Below, piece after piece: positions 12,079 to 22,236 of a stretch of DNA of 64,000 bases; position 1 is the first letter of the stretch; each line of letters starts with the position of its first letter. Source of the stretch: Leidyana gryllorum EB-2025a. Taxonomy: Eukaryota > Apicomplexa. The notes below the pieces were generated by a model, which did no database searches, was not told where the DNA came from, and was given only the letters and a program-made list of their open reading frames with translations. Location: NCBI GenBank assembly GCA_048772705.1, contig JBLWGC010000160.1:42692-106691 (forward strand), read 5' to 3'. A program made the translations under genes and the position numbers.

Positions 12079-12524
12079 GTGATTCTGACCGAACTCTTTG
12101 GTGTTTTGTGGTGAATGATATGTCTGCTTTTGACCAAATAATCTCTCCTAATCGTAAGATTTCGAGCGAAACTGAAGCTGTAAGCGCCCACGTGGCGCGA
12201 AACTGAAGCTGTAAGCGCCACAGGGCGACTTTGCTCGACTTTGCTGACTTTGCCCTTCTGGGGGAGACGGCGGCTGTTACGGCCACTATCGCTCTACGAC
12301 CCGCTGAAATGGAGAGTGCCGCTTACAACGCCCTCTCTCTCCCTCACCAATGTACAGGTGCACCCTGGCGTTTTGGGACTTTAGTCATGCACACGTGCTG
12401 CGGCGACGTGCCGTGGACGTGGGATGGTGGTGCGTGGTGTGAGGAGACGGGTCGAAGTACATTGGAGTTTTTGAGAGTGGCGATGGATCGCTGAGTTGGG
12501 GAGTGTTCTTGGGAGAGTATCATA
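12079..12524 (+). other. Spacer between copies B and C, possible upstream exon
   Basis: About 450 bp. A frame at 12309-12494 (MESAAYNALSLPHQ...) is open but ends before the likely start of copy C. Other frames here encode short plausible stretches such as GDGSLSWGVFLGEYHNG, so an extra 5' exon of copy C is possible. A tandem repeat lies at 12166-12220. Confidence 0.35.
12166..12220. repeat. Tandem 31-bp repeat, two copies
   Basis: GCGAAACTGAAGCTGTAAGC followed by GCC starts at 12166 and again at 12197. The copies are perfect over about 24 bp. The core TGTAAGCGC also occurs at 9775 in the preceding spacer. It sits in the presumed promoter region of copy C. Confidence 0.8.
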
Positions 12525-14761
12525 ATGGTGTCGTTACTGCACGTCACTGAGCTGAGGTACCTGACGAGTTTGATCTTGCGATTCTACACGATGACATTCG
12601 GAGTGAGTACAAGTTGGCTATGGATGGGTTTATCGACGTGTCTTAGGTGCAATTCCAGTCGTTGCGTGGTGATCTGTCATCACTACCGTCGCTTCCTGCC
12701 GACTTGAGGGGGCCGCTCTTGAGAGGGAGTGTGCCCGCTCAGTTCCAGTGGGCGCGACGGGTTCTGGCGGACCAGTGGGGAGTGCCAACCACATTCTTTC
12801 ACAAGGGAGAAATGCCGTTGGACTTGTTGGTCAGTTGGGACGTGGAGGAGGTGGATCAGAATCTGCACCGTCGACTCCACCGACCATCGAAAGTTCACCC
12901 CCCGCCTTCCCCGCATGGCATCATCCACACGGCGCCTACGGTGCAGGATGGAGGTGACAACGTGGACGGAGGGCACTTGACGGCGCCTCTCCTGCGGACT
13001 CGACCACCGCTACTCGAGTCTCTGGAAGCGGTGGGTGCTTTCACGGGACCAAAGCTGCGGAAGAAGCGCACACTTGATCAATCCGACCCGGAGACGGCTG
13101 TGGCCAAACGGCGACGACACTCACTGCTCGGAAACGACAGAGACATGAACTTTTTGGCCGATATGGCTTCACTATCACTGTCACCACTTGCGGAAGGCGT
13201 CCACGGCATCATCCCCTGTGAATCGATGAGGAGCGACTCGCAAAAAAGTTGGTCGGCGATTGATCTCAGTCCCGATCAACATGTCTACTATTCCCCACAG
13301 ACTCAAACTGCCCAATATTTGAGATCTCAGATGAAGCTATCGCCACTCCCACTGCTCTTCATACCTTCGACCGGTCACCCGCATAACGCCACCATGGAAC
13401 CTTCGAATGATCAGATCGATGTAGATCTCGTTTACAGTACGCTTGGCTTAAACGTTTCAAATGATTCTTCCGATGCTAAAGATGTGTTCGCTGTCAGACA
13501 GACCACACTGCGGAAGCTTTGGTATCTGGTCGACTTGATGACCTTTAGGCTGACCAATCCCACCACTTCCGTCAGGGCTATCGGAGCCGATACGTGGCAA
13601 CGTTCAGTCAACCACCAATGGCGTCACACAGACCGATACCAGCGCTATCCAGAGTCCATATTGCAGGACGCAAAACTCAGAGAAACACACCTTCCAGACT
13701 CAATGCTATTGCCAATCACCCCTGAAATGGACAGTGGTGGCCTCAAATTCTCATCAGCACAAGACTTGTTCAGACAAAGAAAGTTTGCCCACAGCAACCG
13801 ACTCTGCGCCCCTTTCAACAGAACCGACAATGTCCGACGCGATCCATTCACCTACTTTTATCTCCCAGCGCTCTGCCCCATAGGCAAACTGTGCCCCAAC
13901 ATATGCTGTCCCTACAGCCACTCGCACCTCGAGCTACGACTTCATCCCATATGCTACCGGACAAAACCGTGTCAAAGACCACACCACTGCCACACGGACC
14001 ACTGCAATTACACCCACAACGAGCATCAAGTCGTCCAGGCGAAGACACTGTGGATACTTTGGGAAGAGCACTGGTGCGGATGGCGTCTGGCGTTACCCGC
14101 GATCGAATTCTATGTCGGTCTCATCACCGGGGTTCAGGCGGGTGAGTCTTTTACCATTTCTTCTGCTCCCATTCGCTCTGCAGAGGTCAGAAGGGTCCGT
14201 AGAGAACTGCATCGCGCCCGAGACATTCGTCTCGACCAAATGACTCTGGAGGAGGTGGACGAGCTAAAGTCCCTCGAAGACGAGTCCGGTTGGCTCAACA
14301 ACTTTGACATCAAACTCTCAGCTCAACCGCTCAATCCCCTCTTTGGACTCGTTTTCCGCACCAAAGCCGTTGGTATCTTTTGGGATTTGCAAAGGCGACG
14401 CAGACAGAGTCCCCAAGTCATAAGTCTCATTGCTGACAAACTCCACCACATCTCCCGAGAATGGCTCGACTGCTTCAACCTCTCCAATTCCAGGCACTCA
14501 GGACCACTCCAACAGGATTTCTGCCTCTCGGACATCTCTCTGCCACCCGACTCGGACCCACACCGCATCGACCTCACCGGGCCACTTTTCCACGCGGCTG
14601 AGCCTCGGTGCGAGCGAACTTTCACGGCCACGAGCGATGGAGACGGAGCGGCAGAAATCACACCGGCAACAAAGAGATCCTGGGCAGACATTGTCAGATG
14701 TGGAAGCAGTCAGACCACTATGGCGTCGTTCTCGGAGAATTTGGAGGCCACTTCTAATTAG
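12525..14761 (+). CDS. Tandem CCCH (RR-TZF-like) zinc-finger protein, copy C
   Basis: Three exons, 12525-12602, 12647-14141 and 14184-14761; introns of 44 and 42 nt. The second intron is phase 1, at the family position, and keeps the frame open, so it is easy to miss. About 716 aa. The family N-terminal domain (DQHVYYSPQTQTAQYL) leads to VRRDPFTYFYLPALCP near residue 423. Both fingers are intact C-x5-C-x4-C-x3-H (CPIGKLCPNICCPYSH and CQRPHHCHTDHCNYTH). The second block reads LSAQPLNPLFGLVF with IFWDLQRRRR. The tail SWADIVRCGSSQTTMASFSE is shared with copy B, its closest relative. The first exon is inferred from a good donor and a phase-0 join. Confidence 0.78.
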
Positions 14762-14926
14762 CGGTATCCGTATAAGCCACGATAATACAACAATCGATCA
14801 AACATTCGAAAGTGCCCAATAACTTTTCGCCAAGTTTCAGTCCCGATAACTCAATTCGCATCCCATTATTGTTGTACACATTGTAAAATTTCATATCCTT
14901 CTGGACTCAGTGATCTGCCCATCGAA

Positions 14927-14952
14927 CGATCGATCGATCGATCGATCGATCG
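14927..14952. repeat. (CGAT)n tandem repeat just upstream of the Hsp70-like start
   Basis: Six and a half copies of CGAT end 12 bp before the ATG of the next gene. A shorter version (CGATCGATCGATC) lies about 65 bp before the start of the small secreted-peptide gene at 23837. Confidence 0.9.
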
Positions 14953-14964
14953 GTGTCCGGCGAG

Positions 14965-17028
14965 ATGCCCCCAAGAATTTCAGTCGGAATCGACTTTGGA
15001 GTCGTCGATTCAATCGCAGCTGTGATCCATCTCGATGAATTAACGGAAGTAATCACAATTGATGGAAAGAACCGAATACCGAACATTGTATATCTCGGCC
15101 CAGATCCCCGAATTCAGCCACCCATTGTGGGACTTCCCGCACAACGCTTCCGGTATACGGATCCATTCTTCACAGTGTATAACATACTGCCGCTTTTGGG
15201 TCGTCAAATAACTCACCCAACGGTTCAACGACTGAAAGCCAAACTCAGTTATCGGCTGTCGAAAGGGAGCGGTGCCAAAGTTCTGGTGGGACATTGTCGC
15301 GACCATCCCGAAGTCATCGTAGCGATGATTCTACGGAAAATCCGGCTGACTGCGGGGACACAACTGGAAGGTGAAGTGGAGACTGCAACAATCGCCGTCC
15401 CGTCCGACTTTGACGGCACGCAGCGTCGCGCAATGGAGTCTGCTGGATATATTGCCGGATTCAAGAACGTCGACGTAATCGACAGGCGATCTGCGCTTTC
15501 TCATTGGATTGAGAAAAAGATCCAATGGCCTCAGAAACTGTTGTTATACGATTTCGGCTATAATGTGGAGGCGTCTCTGATCGACGTGTCCAGGGTGCCG
15601 ACCTCAGCAAGCTTATGGCCTGTGAGAGCTTCGTATTGCGCAACAATCGATTCCGAAGAAGTGGGGGGAGGAAAGAGCGAAGAGACACTGTTTGATCATT
15701 GTGTCCGAGAATTCGACCGTTTGTACGGATCCGAGTGGAAGGCCTCTCAACGTTGGGCGTCGAGTTTGCGGTCAGCGTGCGAAGATGCAATTCGAAAGCT
15801 GACAGTGGAGGATAAAACGACGATCACTGTAAAAGTCGACAGTAAAGCGTACGAAGTGATTGTTACGCGGAGAGCGTTGGAATCATTGAATGAGAGTCAT
15901 TTCGAAAAGTGTCGATCGATTATTCGCGACCTTTTGACACAATCTCAATTGTCAGTGACGGATGTCACAAACTTCGCCATATCGAGTCGGGCTTCTGTTC
16001 TGCCAACTTTGAGAACTCATCTCGTCACTGAGCTGAAGGAGGTGACGAATGAGGGGGCGGAGTTTTGGATCGCTTTCGGAGCGGCTCTCCGGCGTTGTCG
16101 CTTCGACTACCGGGAAAGACTCCGACTTCCCATTATTGTCGCTTCTGGAAACACACTGACACAGATGGTATCTGTTAACGAGATCCTACCCACAACACTA
16201 CTGGCTAGAACTCCCTCTCCCTCGAATGACGGAGTGCCCACTGCCCTAAATCTGTATGAGGGGTATTTCACAAATGTCGGACGCAACAAATACCTCTGCA
16301 GCCTCAGTCCGGGGGACAGGATATATTTGAGGGCTGACGGTGTAGTCGAAGTGAATAAAAAATATCGGGCAGTACTGAGTGGATTTGAGTCGCAAATGTC
16401 TCTGACGGCCGTATCGGTGTTTAAGAAACGGTTGGAAAGACCGTTTACGACTTCGGACAGAAAGTGCGCCGCAGTGAAACATATTACTTTTGCGTTTGCG
16501 GGTGTCATTGACACTGTTCTGAGCGCAAATCAATCGAAGTTCGGTACTGAGGTCGCGGGTCGGGAGATTGCCGACGTCCGCACTCTACTCGAAGAATTAT
16601 CCTCTCTCGGAGACGATTCGGACTTCGAGAGTTATTTCGAATTGTTGGACATCGTGTGTGGCCCTTTGCTGTCCTTTCTGGGCCAATCGATGGTTAGAGA
16701 ACACTTTAGAGCTCTTATGGGTCCGAAGGCGCTGAGTGTCGAAGAGAAAAGGGAAATCTGCGAGCGTTGGGATTATTGGCGAACGGCTTACGACTCCTGG
16801 GCTGCTATCAAATGGCACGAAATCTGCGGAGAAAGCCACAGAGGGAACGGCGAGAGCGATTTGTGGCATTGGAGCAGAGACCGCAGTATTGCAGAAGAGA
16901 TCGAAGAGGGATCGACGGATTTCGTCTCCTATTCTCGGGAGGACAGAATGGCACAAGTTGGGGAGGAATCACAATTTTATGTGCAGTCGGTGACCGATGT
17001 GACCACCGGTGTCGGCTGCGCTGAGTAA
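14965..17028 (+). CDS. Divergent Hsp70/Hsp110-superfamily protein, probably altered ATPase
   Basis: Single exon, 687 aa from the ATG at 14965. The actin-like fold of Hsp70 is recognisable: VGIDFGVVDSIAAV (phosphate-1 position), ATIAVPSDFDGTQRRAMESAG, LLYDFGYNVEASLIDV (phosphate-2 position) and SEEVGGGKSEETLFDH. Each is changed at key places. GT-T-N-S becomes GVVDS, D-L-G-G-G-T becomes DFGYNVE, and the N-E-P-T-A-A-A motif becomes DRRSALSHW. The pattern resembles Hsp110/GRP170-type relatives, which act as nucleotide-exchange or holdase partners of Hsp70. No signal peptide and no C-terminal KDEL-like or EEVD end is visible; it ends VGCAE. It sits between CCCH copies C and D on the same strand, 204 bp after C and 168 bp before D. 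Chaperone activity is uncertain. Confidence 0.7.
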   Translation: MPPRISVGIDFGVVDSIAAVIHLDELTEVITIDGKNRIPNIVYLGPDPRIQPPIVGLPAQRFRYTDPFFTVYNILPLLGRQITHPTVQRLKAKLSYRLSKGSGAKVLVGHCRDHPEVIVAMILRKIRLTAGTQLEGEVETATIAVPSDFDGTQRRAMESAGYIAGFKNVDVIDRRSALSHWIEKKIQWPQKLLLYDFGYNVEASLIDVSRVPTSASLWPVRASYCATIDSEEVGGGKSEETLFDHCVREFDRLYGSEWKASQRWASSLRSACEDAIRKLTVEDKTTITVKVDSKAYEVIVTRRALESLNESHFEKCRSIIRDLLTQSQLSVTDVTNFAISSRASVLPTLRTHLVTELKEVTNEGAEFWIAFGAALRRCRFDYRERLRLPIIVASGNTLTQMVSVNEILPTTLLARTPSPSNDGVPTALNLYEGYFTNVGRNKYLCSLSPGDRIYLRADGVVEVNKKYRAVLSGFESQMSLTAVSVFKKRLERPFTTSDRKCAAVKHITFAFAGVIDTVLSANQSKFGTEVAGREIADVRTLLEELSSLGDDSDFESYFELLDIVCGPLLSFLGQSMVREHFRALMGPKALSVEEKREICERWDYWRTAYDSWAAIKWHEICGESHRGNGESDLWHWSRDRSIAEEIEEGSTDFVSYSREDRMAQVGEESQFYVQSVTDVTTGVGCAE

Positions 17029-17196
17029 CGGTGATCGACCGGAGGATCAAAATGGAAAATGTGTGACCCATGCGATTGTTGGACACTGTCGCGCACTTTT
17101 GTCTACTCACCGATTGCATGTACGAGTTGAACTCGAAGACTTACGGAGTGGTTAAATGTGTCACGCAAAAGAATCTGACCAAACATTTCAACAAGA

Positions 17197-20100
17197 ATGA
17201 AGTCTGGTACCAAAGCTCGAGTCCCGAACGTCCATCCGGGCGAGGATACCGCCCCACCACCTCAAGTTGACTGGGCAACAACGGCTCTGCAAGAAGATCA
17301 GTTGTTCTACTTTTGTCCTCAACTTCAGATCGAGCAGTATGAGAGCGCTGCTAATAATCAGCCCTCCCGACCCCTGATGTTGTTGGCCTCCTCCTCCGGT
17401 CGTGCAGAAGAGAACACGACGACCCCACAAGTCGAGGCCGCTGAAGAAGCAGCCGTTCAGACGGTTCTGCGTATAGACGATTCAGTCAAAGATATATATG
17501 TCATCAAGAAGTGCCGTCTGCGAGACTATTGGAATCAATTGGACTATCTGTGCCGAAAACTGACTGCTCACGAGGTGACTCTGCCCAGTATCGCCAATGA
17601 CGGCTGGCAGCGAGACGTCAACCCGCAGTGGCGTCAAGGCGCAAACTTCCAATCGTATCCAGCTCACCTCGTCAAGAAATGGCGAGACAACGGCAGGACT
17701 CTCCCAGCTGCCAACACCTTCCCCATAACCCCCTATCTGAGGAGCGGCCAGTTTGCCTTCTCGACGGCCTACGCTTACATCCAACACGGTCAGTGGGACC
17801 AGGCCAACCTGACATGTGCGCCGTTCCAAGTCAAACCGCTGCTCAGGCGAGACCCGTTCACCTACTTTTACCTCCCGACTATCTGTCCAAAGAGCACCCA
17901 GTGTCCCAACCTATGCTGCCCCTTCGGTCATTCACCCCTCGAGATATCTCTCCATCCCATCACATGGAAATGGAAGTCCTGCTGGTATGGAACTGGATGC
18001 CGCCGCCGAGCCAACTGCATCTTCGCCCACGGCCAGAAAGAGTCGGAGAATAGCAGAAACGCCTGGCTGCTCTGGGAGAGACACTGGGCCGGCTGGAGAC
18101 TGGCCCTCACAGCCATCAAAGTCTACGCTGCTCGTATATCTGCTGCCGATACCCCCGGTAAGTGAACTTACACAACGAAACTTACCTCCAACTCGTGTAA
18201 TCATTCTCAGAACTCACTGAACTGCTCTACGGCATCGAATGCTCACGTGACCGACGCATCAATGGGGCCACCATCGATGATCTCGAAACCCTCAAAGAGT
18301 ACGAAGATGCACCCCACTGGTTCACTGACTTCGACATGAAACTATCGGCCCAACCACTCAACCCTCTCTTTGGCATCGTCTACACAGCTCGAATCGCGGC
18401 ACCCCACTGGGATCTCCTCAACCGTCGCAATGCCCCCCACGTCGTTCGCCATCACTTCTTCCACATTGTCAATATCTGCAATGAAATGTGGGAGGATTGC
18501 TACAATCTTTGCGCCGCCCGCACATCACATCCCCTCGGATGTGCCCAAATGGGGGACGCCGTCGCTGAAAAAGGCAAAATCGAACAGTCTCCCATCTACA
18601 GAGTCGGCAGCAGCGCCTCAACCAGTGCAGGACGACCCAGCATCAGCAACACGGACTATTCTCGCCGAAGCACATACACTAACACCACTCCATCCAACCG
18701 CCCGTCGAGAAGCAGCTACAATGCTGGCTATCAAAACACAAACAACTTGGCCCCCGCCAACAATCATTCAAACCCTAACCCCAGGCGACTTTCAGCCGAT
18801 GCGGCTGAATTTCACCCACCACCGCCCAATCCCTTCAAAATCCAAAGCCGCAACGTTCCTCACGACCAACCTAATCAACCCAAATCAGGAACGCACCAAC
18901 CCGCCCACTCCAGAGTTCAACCAGATGTGGAGTACTTCCAAACCGACCCAACGCCAAAATCAAAGAAAGGGAAGTCCAAGCCTGGAAAGGGCAATCAAAC
19001 TGCTGCAACCTCTCACCAAATCCCAGCCAAGCCTCAGAATCAAAAGCAAGCCCAACAACCCCCAAATCCGAAATCAGGAAAGCAGAATCAGGAACGAAGC
19101 GAGAACAAGAATAATGTAGTTTTACCTCCAGCGTCGCACCCACCAGCCGAGGGCACCAAAAAGGGCAAAGGCAGCGGGAAGAAGCGACCTCAACCCAATG
19201 ACAGAGTATCAGACGCATTGCCTCCCCTCAACGCAGTTTCGTCCCTCGGTAGAGCCCTCCAGCCCGATCCAGCAAAACTGGAAGAGACTCCACCGAAAGG
19301 AGGGCAACTTCAACAGCCGGTTTACAAGAAGCGTCGAAAGGACCAGACCGTGGAAAAAGCAGCAGCCCCACAACCAGCTCCCCCTGAGTCCGAGGGACTG
19401 CCCCCACTGCACGCCGTCTCATCGCTCGGCAGAGCCCTCCAGCCCGAACCACCGAAGCAGCAGGAGTCGCCAGTCAAGGCAGCACCAGCTGGTGAAGCGG
19501 CTTCCAAGAAGCGGAGTAAGGATAAGGGGGCGAAGAAAGACGCCGCTGCCCCACCAACTCCCAATGACTCCGAGGGACTGCCCCCACTGCACGCCGCCTC
19601 ATCACTCGGCAGAGCCCTCCAGCCCGAACCACCGAAGCCGCAGGAGTCGCCAGTCAAGGCAGCACCAGCTGCTGAAGTAGCCGACAAGAAGCGCGAGAAG
19701 CGGAATAAGGATAAGGGGGCGAAGAAAGACGCCGCTGCCCCACCAACTCCCCCTGAGTCCGAGGGACTGCCCCCACTGCACGCCGTCTCATCGCTCGGCA
19801 GAGCCCTCCAGCCCGAACCACCGAAGCAGCAGGAGTCGCCAGTCAAGGCAGCACCAGCTGGTGAAGTAGCCGACAAGAAGCGCGAGAAGCGGAATAAGGA
19901 TAAGGGGGCGAAGAAAGACGCCGCTGCCCCACCAACTCCCAATGACTCCGAGGGACTGCCCCCACTGCACGCCGCCTCATCACTCGGCAGAGCCCTCCAG
20001 CCCGAACCACCGAAGCCGCAGGAGTCGCCAGTCAAGGCAGCACCAGCTGGTGAAGTAGCCGACAAGAAGCGCGAGAAGCGGAATAAGGATAAGGGGGCGA

Positions 20101-21521
20101 AGAAAGACGCCGCTGCCCCACCAACTCCCCCTGAGTCCGAGGGACTGCCCCCACTGCACGCCGCCTCATCGCTCGGCAGAGCCCTCCAGCCCGAACCACC
20201 GAAGCCGCAGGAGTCGCCTGTCAAGGCAGCACCAGCTGGTGAAGCGGCTTCCAAGAAGCGCGAGAAGCGGAATAAGGATAAGGGGGCGAAGAAAGACGCC
20301 GCTGGTCCACCAGCTCCCCCTGAGTCCGAGGCACTGCCCCCACTGCACGCCGCCTCATCGCTCGGCAGAGCCCTCCAGCCAGAACCACCGAAGCCGCAGG
20401 AGTCGCCTGTCAAGGCAGCACCAGCTGGTGAAGCGGCTTCCAAGAAGCGCGAGAAGCGGAATAAGGATAAGGGGGCGAAGAAAGACGCCGCTGGTCCACC
20501 AGCTCCCCCTGAGTCCGAGGCACTGCCCCCACTGCACGCCGCCTCATCGCTCGGCAGAGCCCTCCAGCCCGAACCACCGAAGCCGCAGGAGTCGCCAGTC
20601 AAGGCAGCACCAGCTGGTGAAGCGGCTTCCAAGAAGCGCGAGAAGCGGAATAAGGATAAGGGGGTGAAGAAAGACGCCGCTGGTCCACCAGCTCCTCCTG
20701 AGTCCGAGGCACTGCCCCCACTGCACGCCGCCTCATCGCTCGGCAGAGCCCTCCAGCCCGAACCACCGAAGCCGCAGGAGTCGCCAGCCAAGGCAGCACC
20801 AGCTGATGATGCGGCTTCCAAGAAGCGTAAGAAGCGGAATAAGGATAAGGGGGCGAAGGAAGGCGCCGCTGGTCCACCAGCTCCCAATGACTCCGAGGGA
20901 CTGCCCCCACTGCACGCCGCCTCATCACTCGGCAGAGCCCTCCAGCCCGAACCACCGAAGCAGCAGGAGTCGCCAGTCAAGGCAGCACCAGCTGGTGAAG
21001 CGGCTTCCAAGAAGCGGAGTAAGGATAAGGGGGCGAAGAAAGACGCCGCTGCCCCACCAACTCCCACTGAGTCCGATGGACTGCCACCACTCCAAACTGT
21101 CTCATCACTGGGCAGATCATTGCAACCCGCACCGGCGAAGTCCCAGAAGAAGACGCAAGGCGGTAAGAGCATCTCAACTGACCTCCAATCCACCTTACCA
21201 ACCTCAGGGTCTGAAATGCGCCATTCAGATGCCCCTGATGAGGCACAAGAGCAGAAAGCTGGGGAACAGAACAAAACTGGAGACAGGCCAGGTCTGCGGG
21301 AGGAACACGCACCTCAGCGAAGCGATTCGGAAAGCTTGCCACCACTGAAGGCCGTGTCGTCCCTGATCAAATCCCTCCAAGCCGATGCTGTGAAAACGCT
21401 TCACAAGGCCACAGCTGGTAAGAGCCTGATTGACACTTTTGCCTCACTTGCTGGTCATTCAGCCTTGGACATTGGACATTCTGAGCCCAATCAGAAAAAA
21501 GATCAACCACAACAGCAGTAG
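17197..21521 (+). CDS. Tandem CCCH (RR-TZF-like) zinc-finger protein with long repeat tail, copy D
   Basis: Two exons, 17197-18157 and 18211-21521, joined across a 53-nt phase-1 intron at the family position; about 1,420 aa. The zinc-finger block begins near residue 217 with LRRDPFTYFYLPTICPK. Finger 1 is C-x5-C-x4-C-x3-H. Finger 2 is C-x5-C-x5-C-x3-H (CWYGTGCRRRANCIFAH), one residue longer than in B and C. The second block reads LSAQPLNPLFGIVY with HWDLLNRRN. The rest is a roughly 1,000-residue tail. First comes an Asn/Pro/Ser/Gln-rich linker, then Lys-rich patches, then twelve units around LPPLHAASSLGRALQPEPP. The units read as lysine- and proline-rich, intrinsically disordered sequence. 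The TAG stop is followed in the same frame by 42 codons of similar composition (see findings). Confidence 0.78.
19209..21400 (+). repeat. Coding minisatellite: 12 units of LPPL..SSLGR repeat
   Basis: Nine near-identical units occupy 19389-21071 exactly: two of 180 nt and seven of 189 nt. The 9-nt difference is an extra three residues in the basic KKREKRNKDKG segment. A diverged unit precedes them (from 19209) and two follow (from 21072 and about 21330). The core LPPLxAxSSLGRALQP is kept in all twelve with minor changes. The near identity implies recent expansion by unequal exchange. Confidence 0.95.
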
Positions 21522-22236
21522 GATACCGATGAGTCGAAGGGTCGTAGGCAGTCTGCCGACAGTGTTCCTTCCAAGCGGAAGAAGGAGACCAGAGCTACAG
21601 CGAGCCCCTCCAGTAAAGACTCAAATGTGGTCAAGAAAAGCTCGGTTTGAGGCTCAGCAAGCTTAGTCGTGCTCGAGGGTCAGGATGGACCCATGGTTTT
21701 GCCTGCTGATACAAAACAAGTAGCAGTAATCTTCCACCTGATCCAGTGCAATCTCAGAATGGGGTGTACAAGAGGCTTGGACCGATGGGTCGAGCAGCTG
21801 ACAGATCAACTCAGTGAAAGTGCAGATCTTCGTAAAAAGTACTTTCATAAGTCAAGCGGGCGGTTTCCTCCTTTGTCCTCCTTCCATCATCTACACAGAT
21901 AGGATCACGTCTCCATCGCACTCGTGTGTCCAACAAACACGCAAACAGGGGGGGCGATTGGAGTCCTCGGAGTGGGATGAGAGGACCCTTCATGAAGCAA
22001 CTTCCAAGCATTCCTGGCAAATGGAGTGAGAAGTGACGGACCGGTCCGTCTGTGAAACTGGGGCAGCCATGGAGGACAAGAGGCAGTACGCTGCTAGAAT
22101 CATGACTTTAGATAGTTTCCCCGCTCTTAGACCAGGACATAGTCCGTCGAATGACCACCACATTCGTCCCCCAAGGCGCGTAGCATTCGACAGTGAGCGT
22201 ATGGAGACAACTGCTTCCCTGTACACATAGAAGTAA
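21522..22236 (+). other. Region downstream of copy D, unresolved
   Basis: About 700 bp. The first 129 bp stay in frame with copy D after its TAG. Frame 21669-21902 (with KQVAVIFHLIQCNLRMGC and a Ser-rich end) and frame 22072-22230 (MEDKRQYAARIMTLDSFP to TASLYT) look weakly coding. No domain is recognised. They may be exons of the next gene. Confidence 0.3.

Noticed and set aside
14953-14964. GTG start for the Hsp70-like gene
   Set aside because: The genome is eukaryotic; the ATG at 14965 directly precedes the conserved start of the domain.
19322-21274. 650-codon antisense frame rich in Ser/Gly/Ala across the copy D repeats
   Set aside because: It is the reverse of the coding minisatellite; the period keeps all frames open. 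The plus strand continues the conserved CCCH gene.
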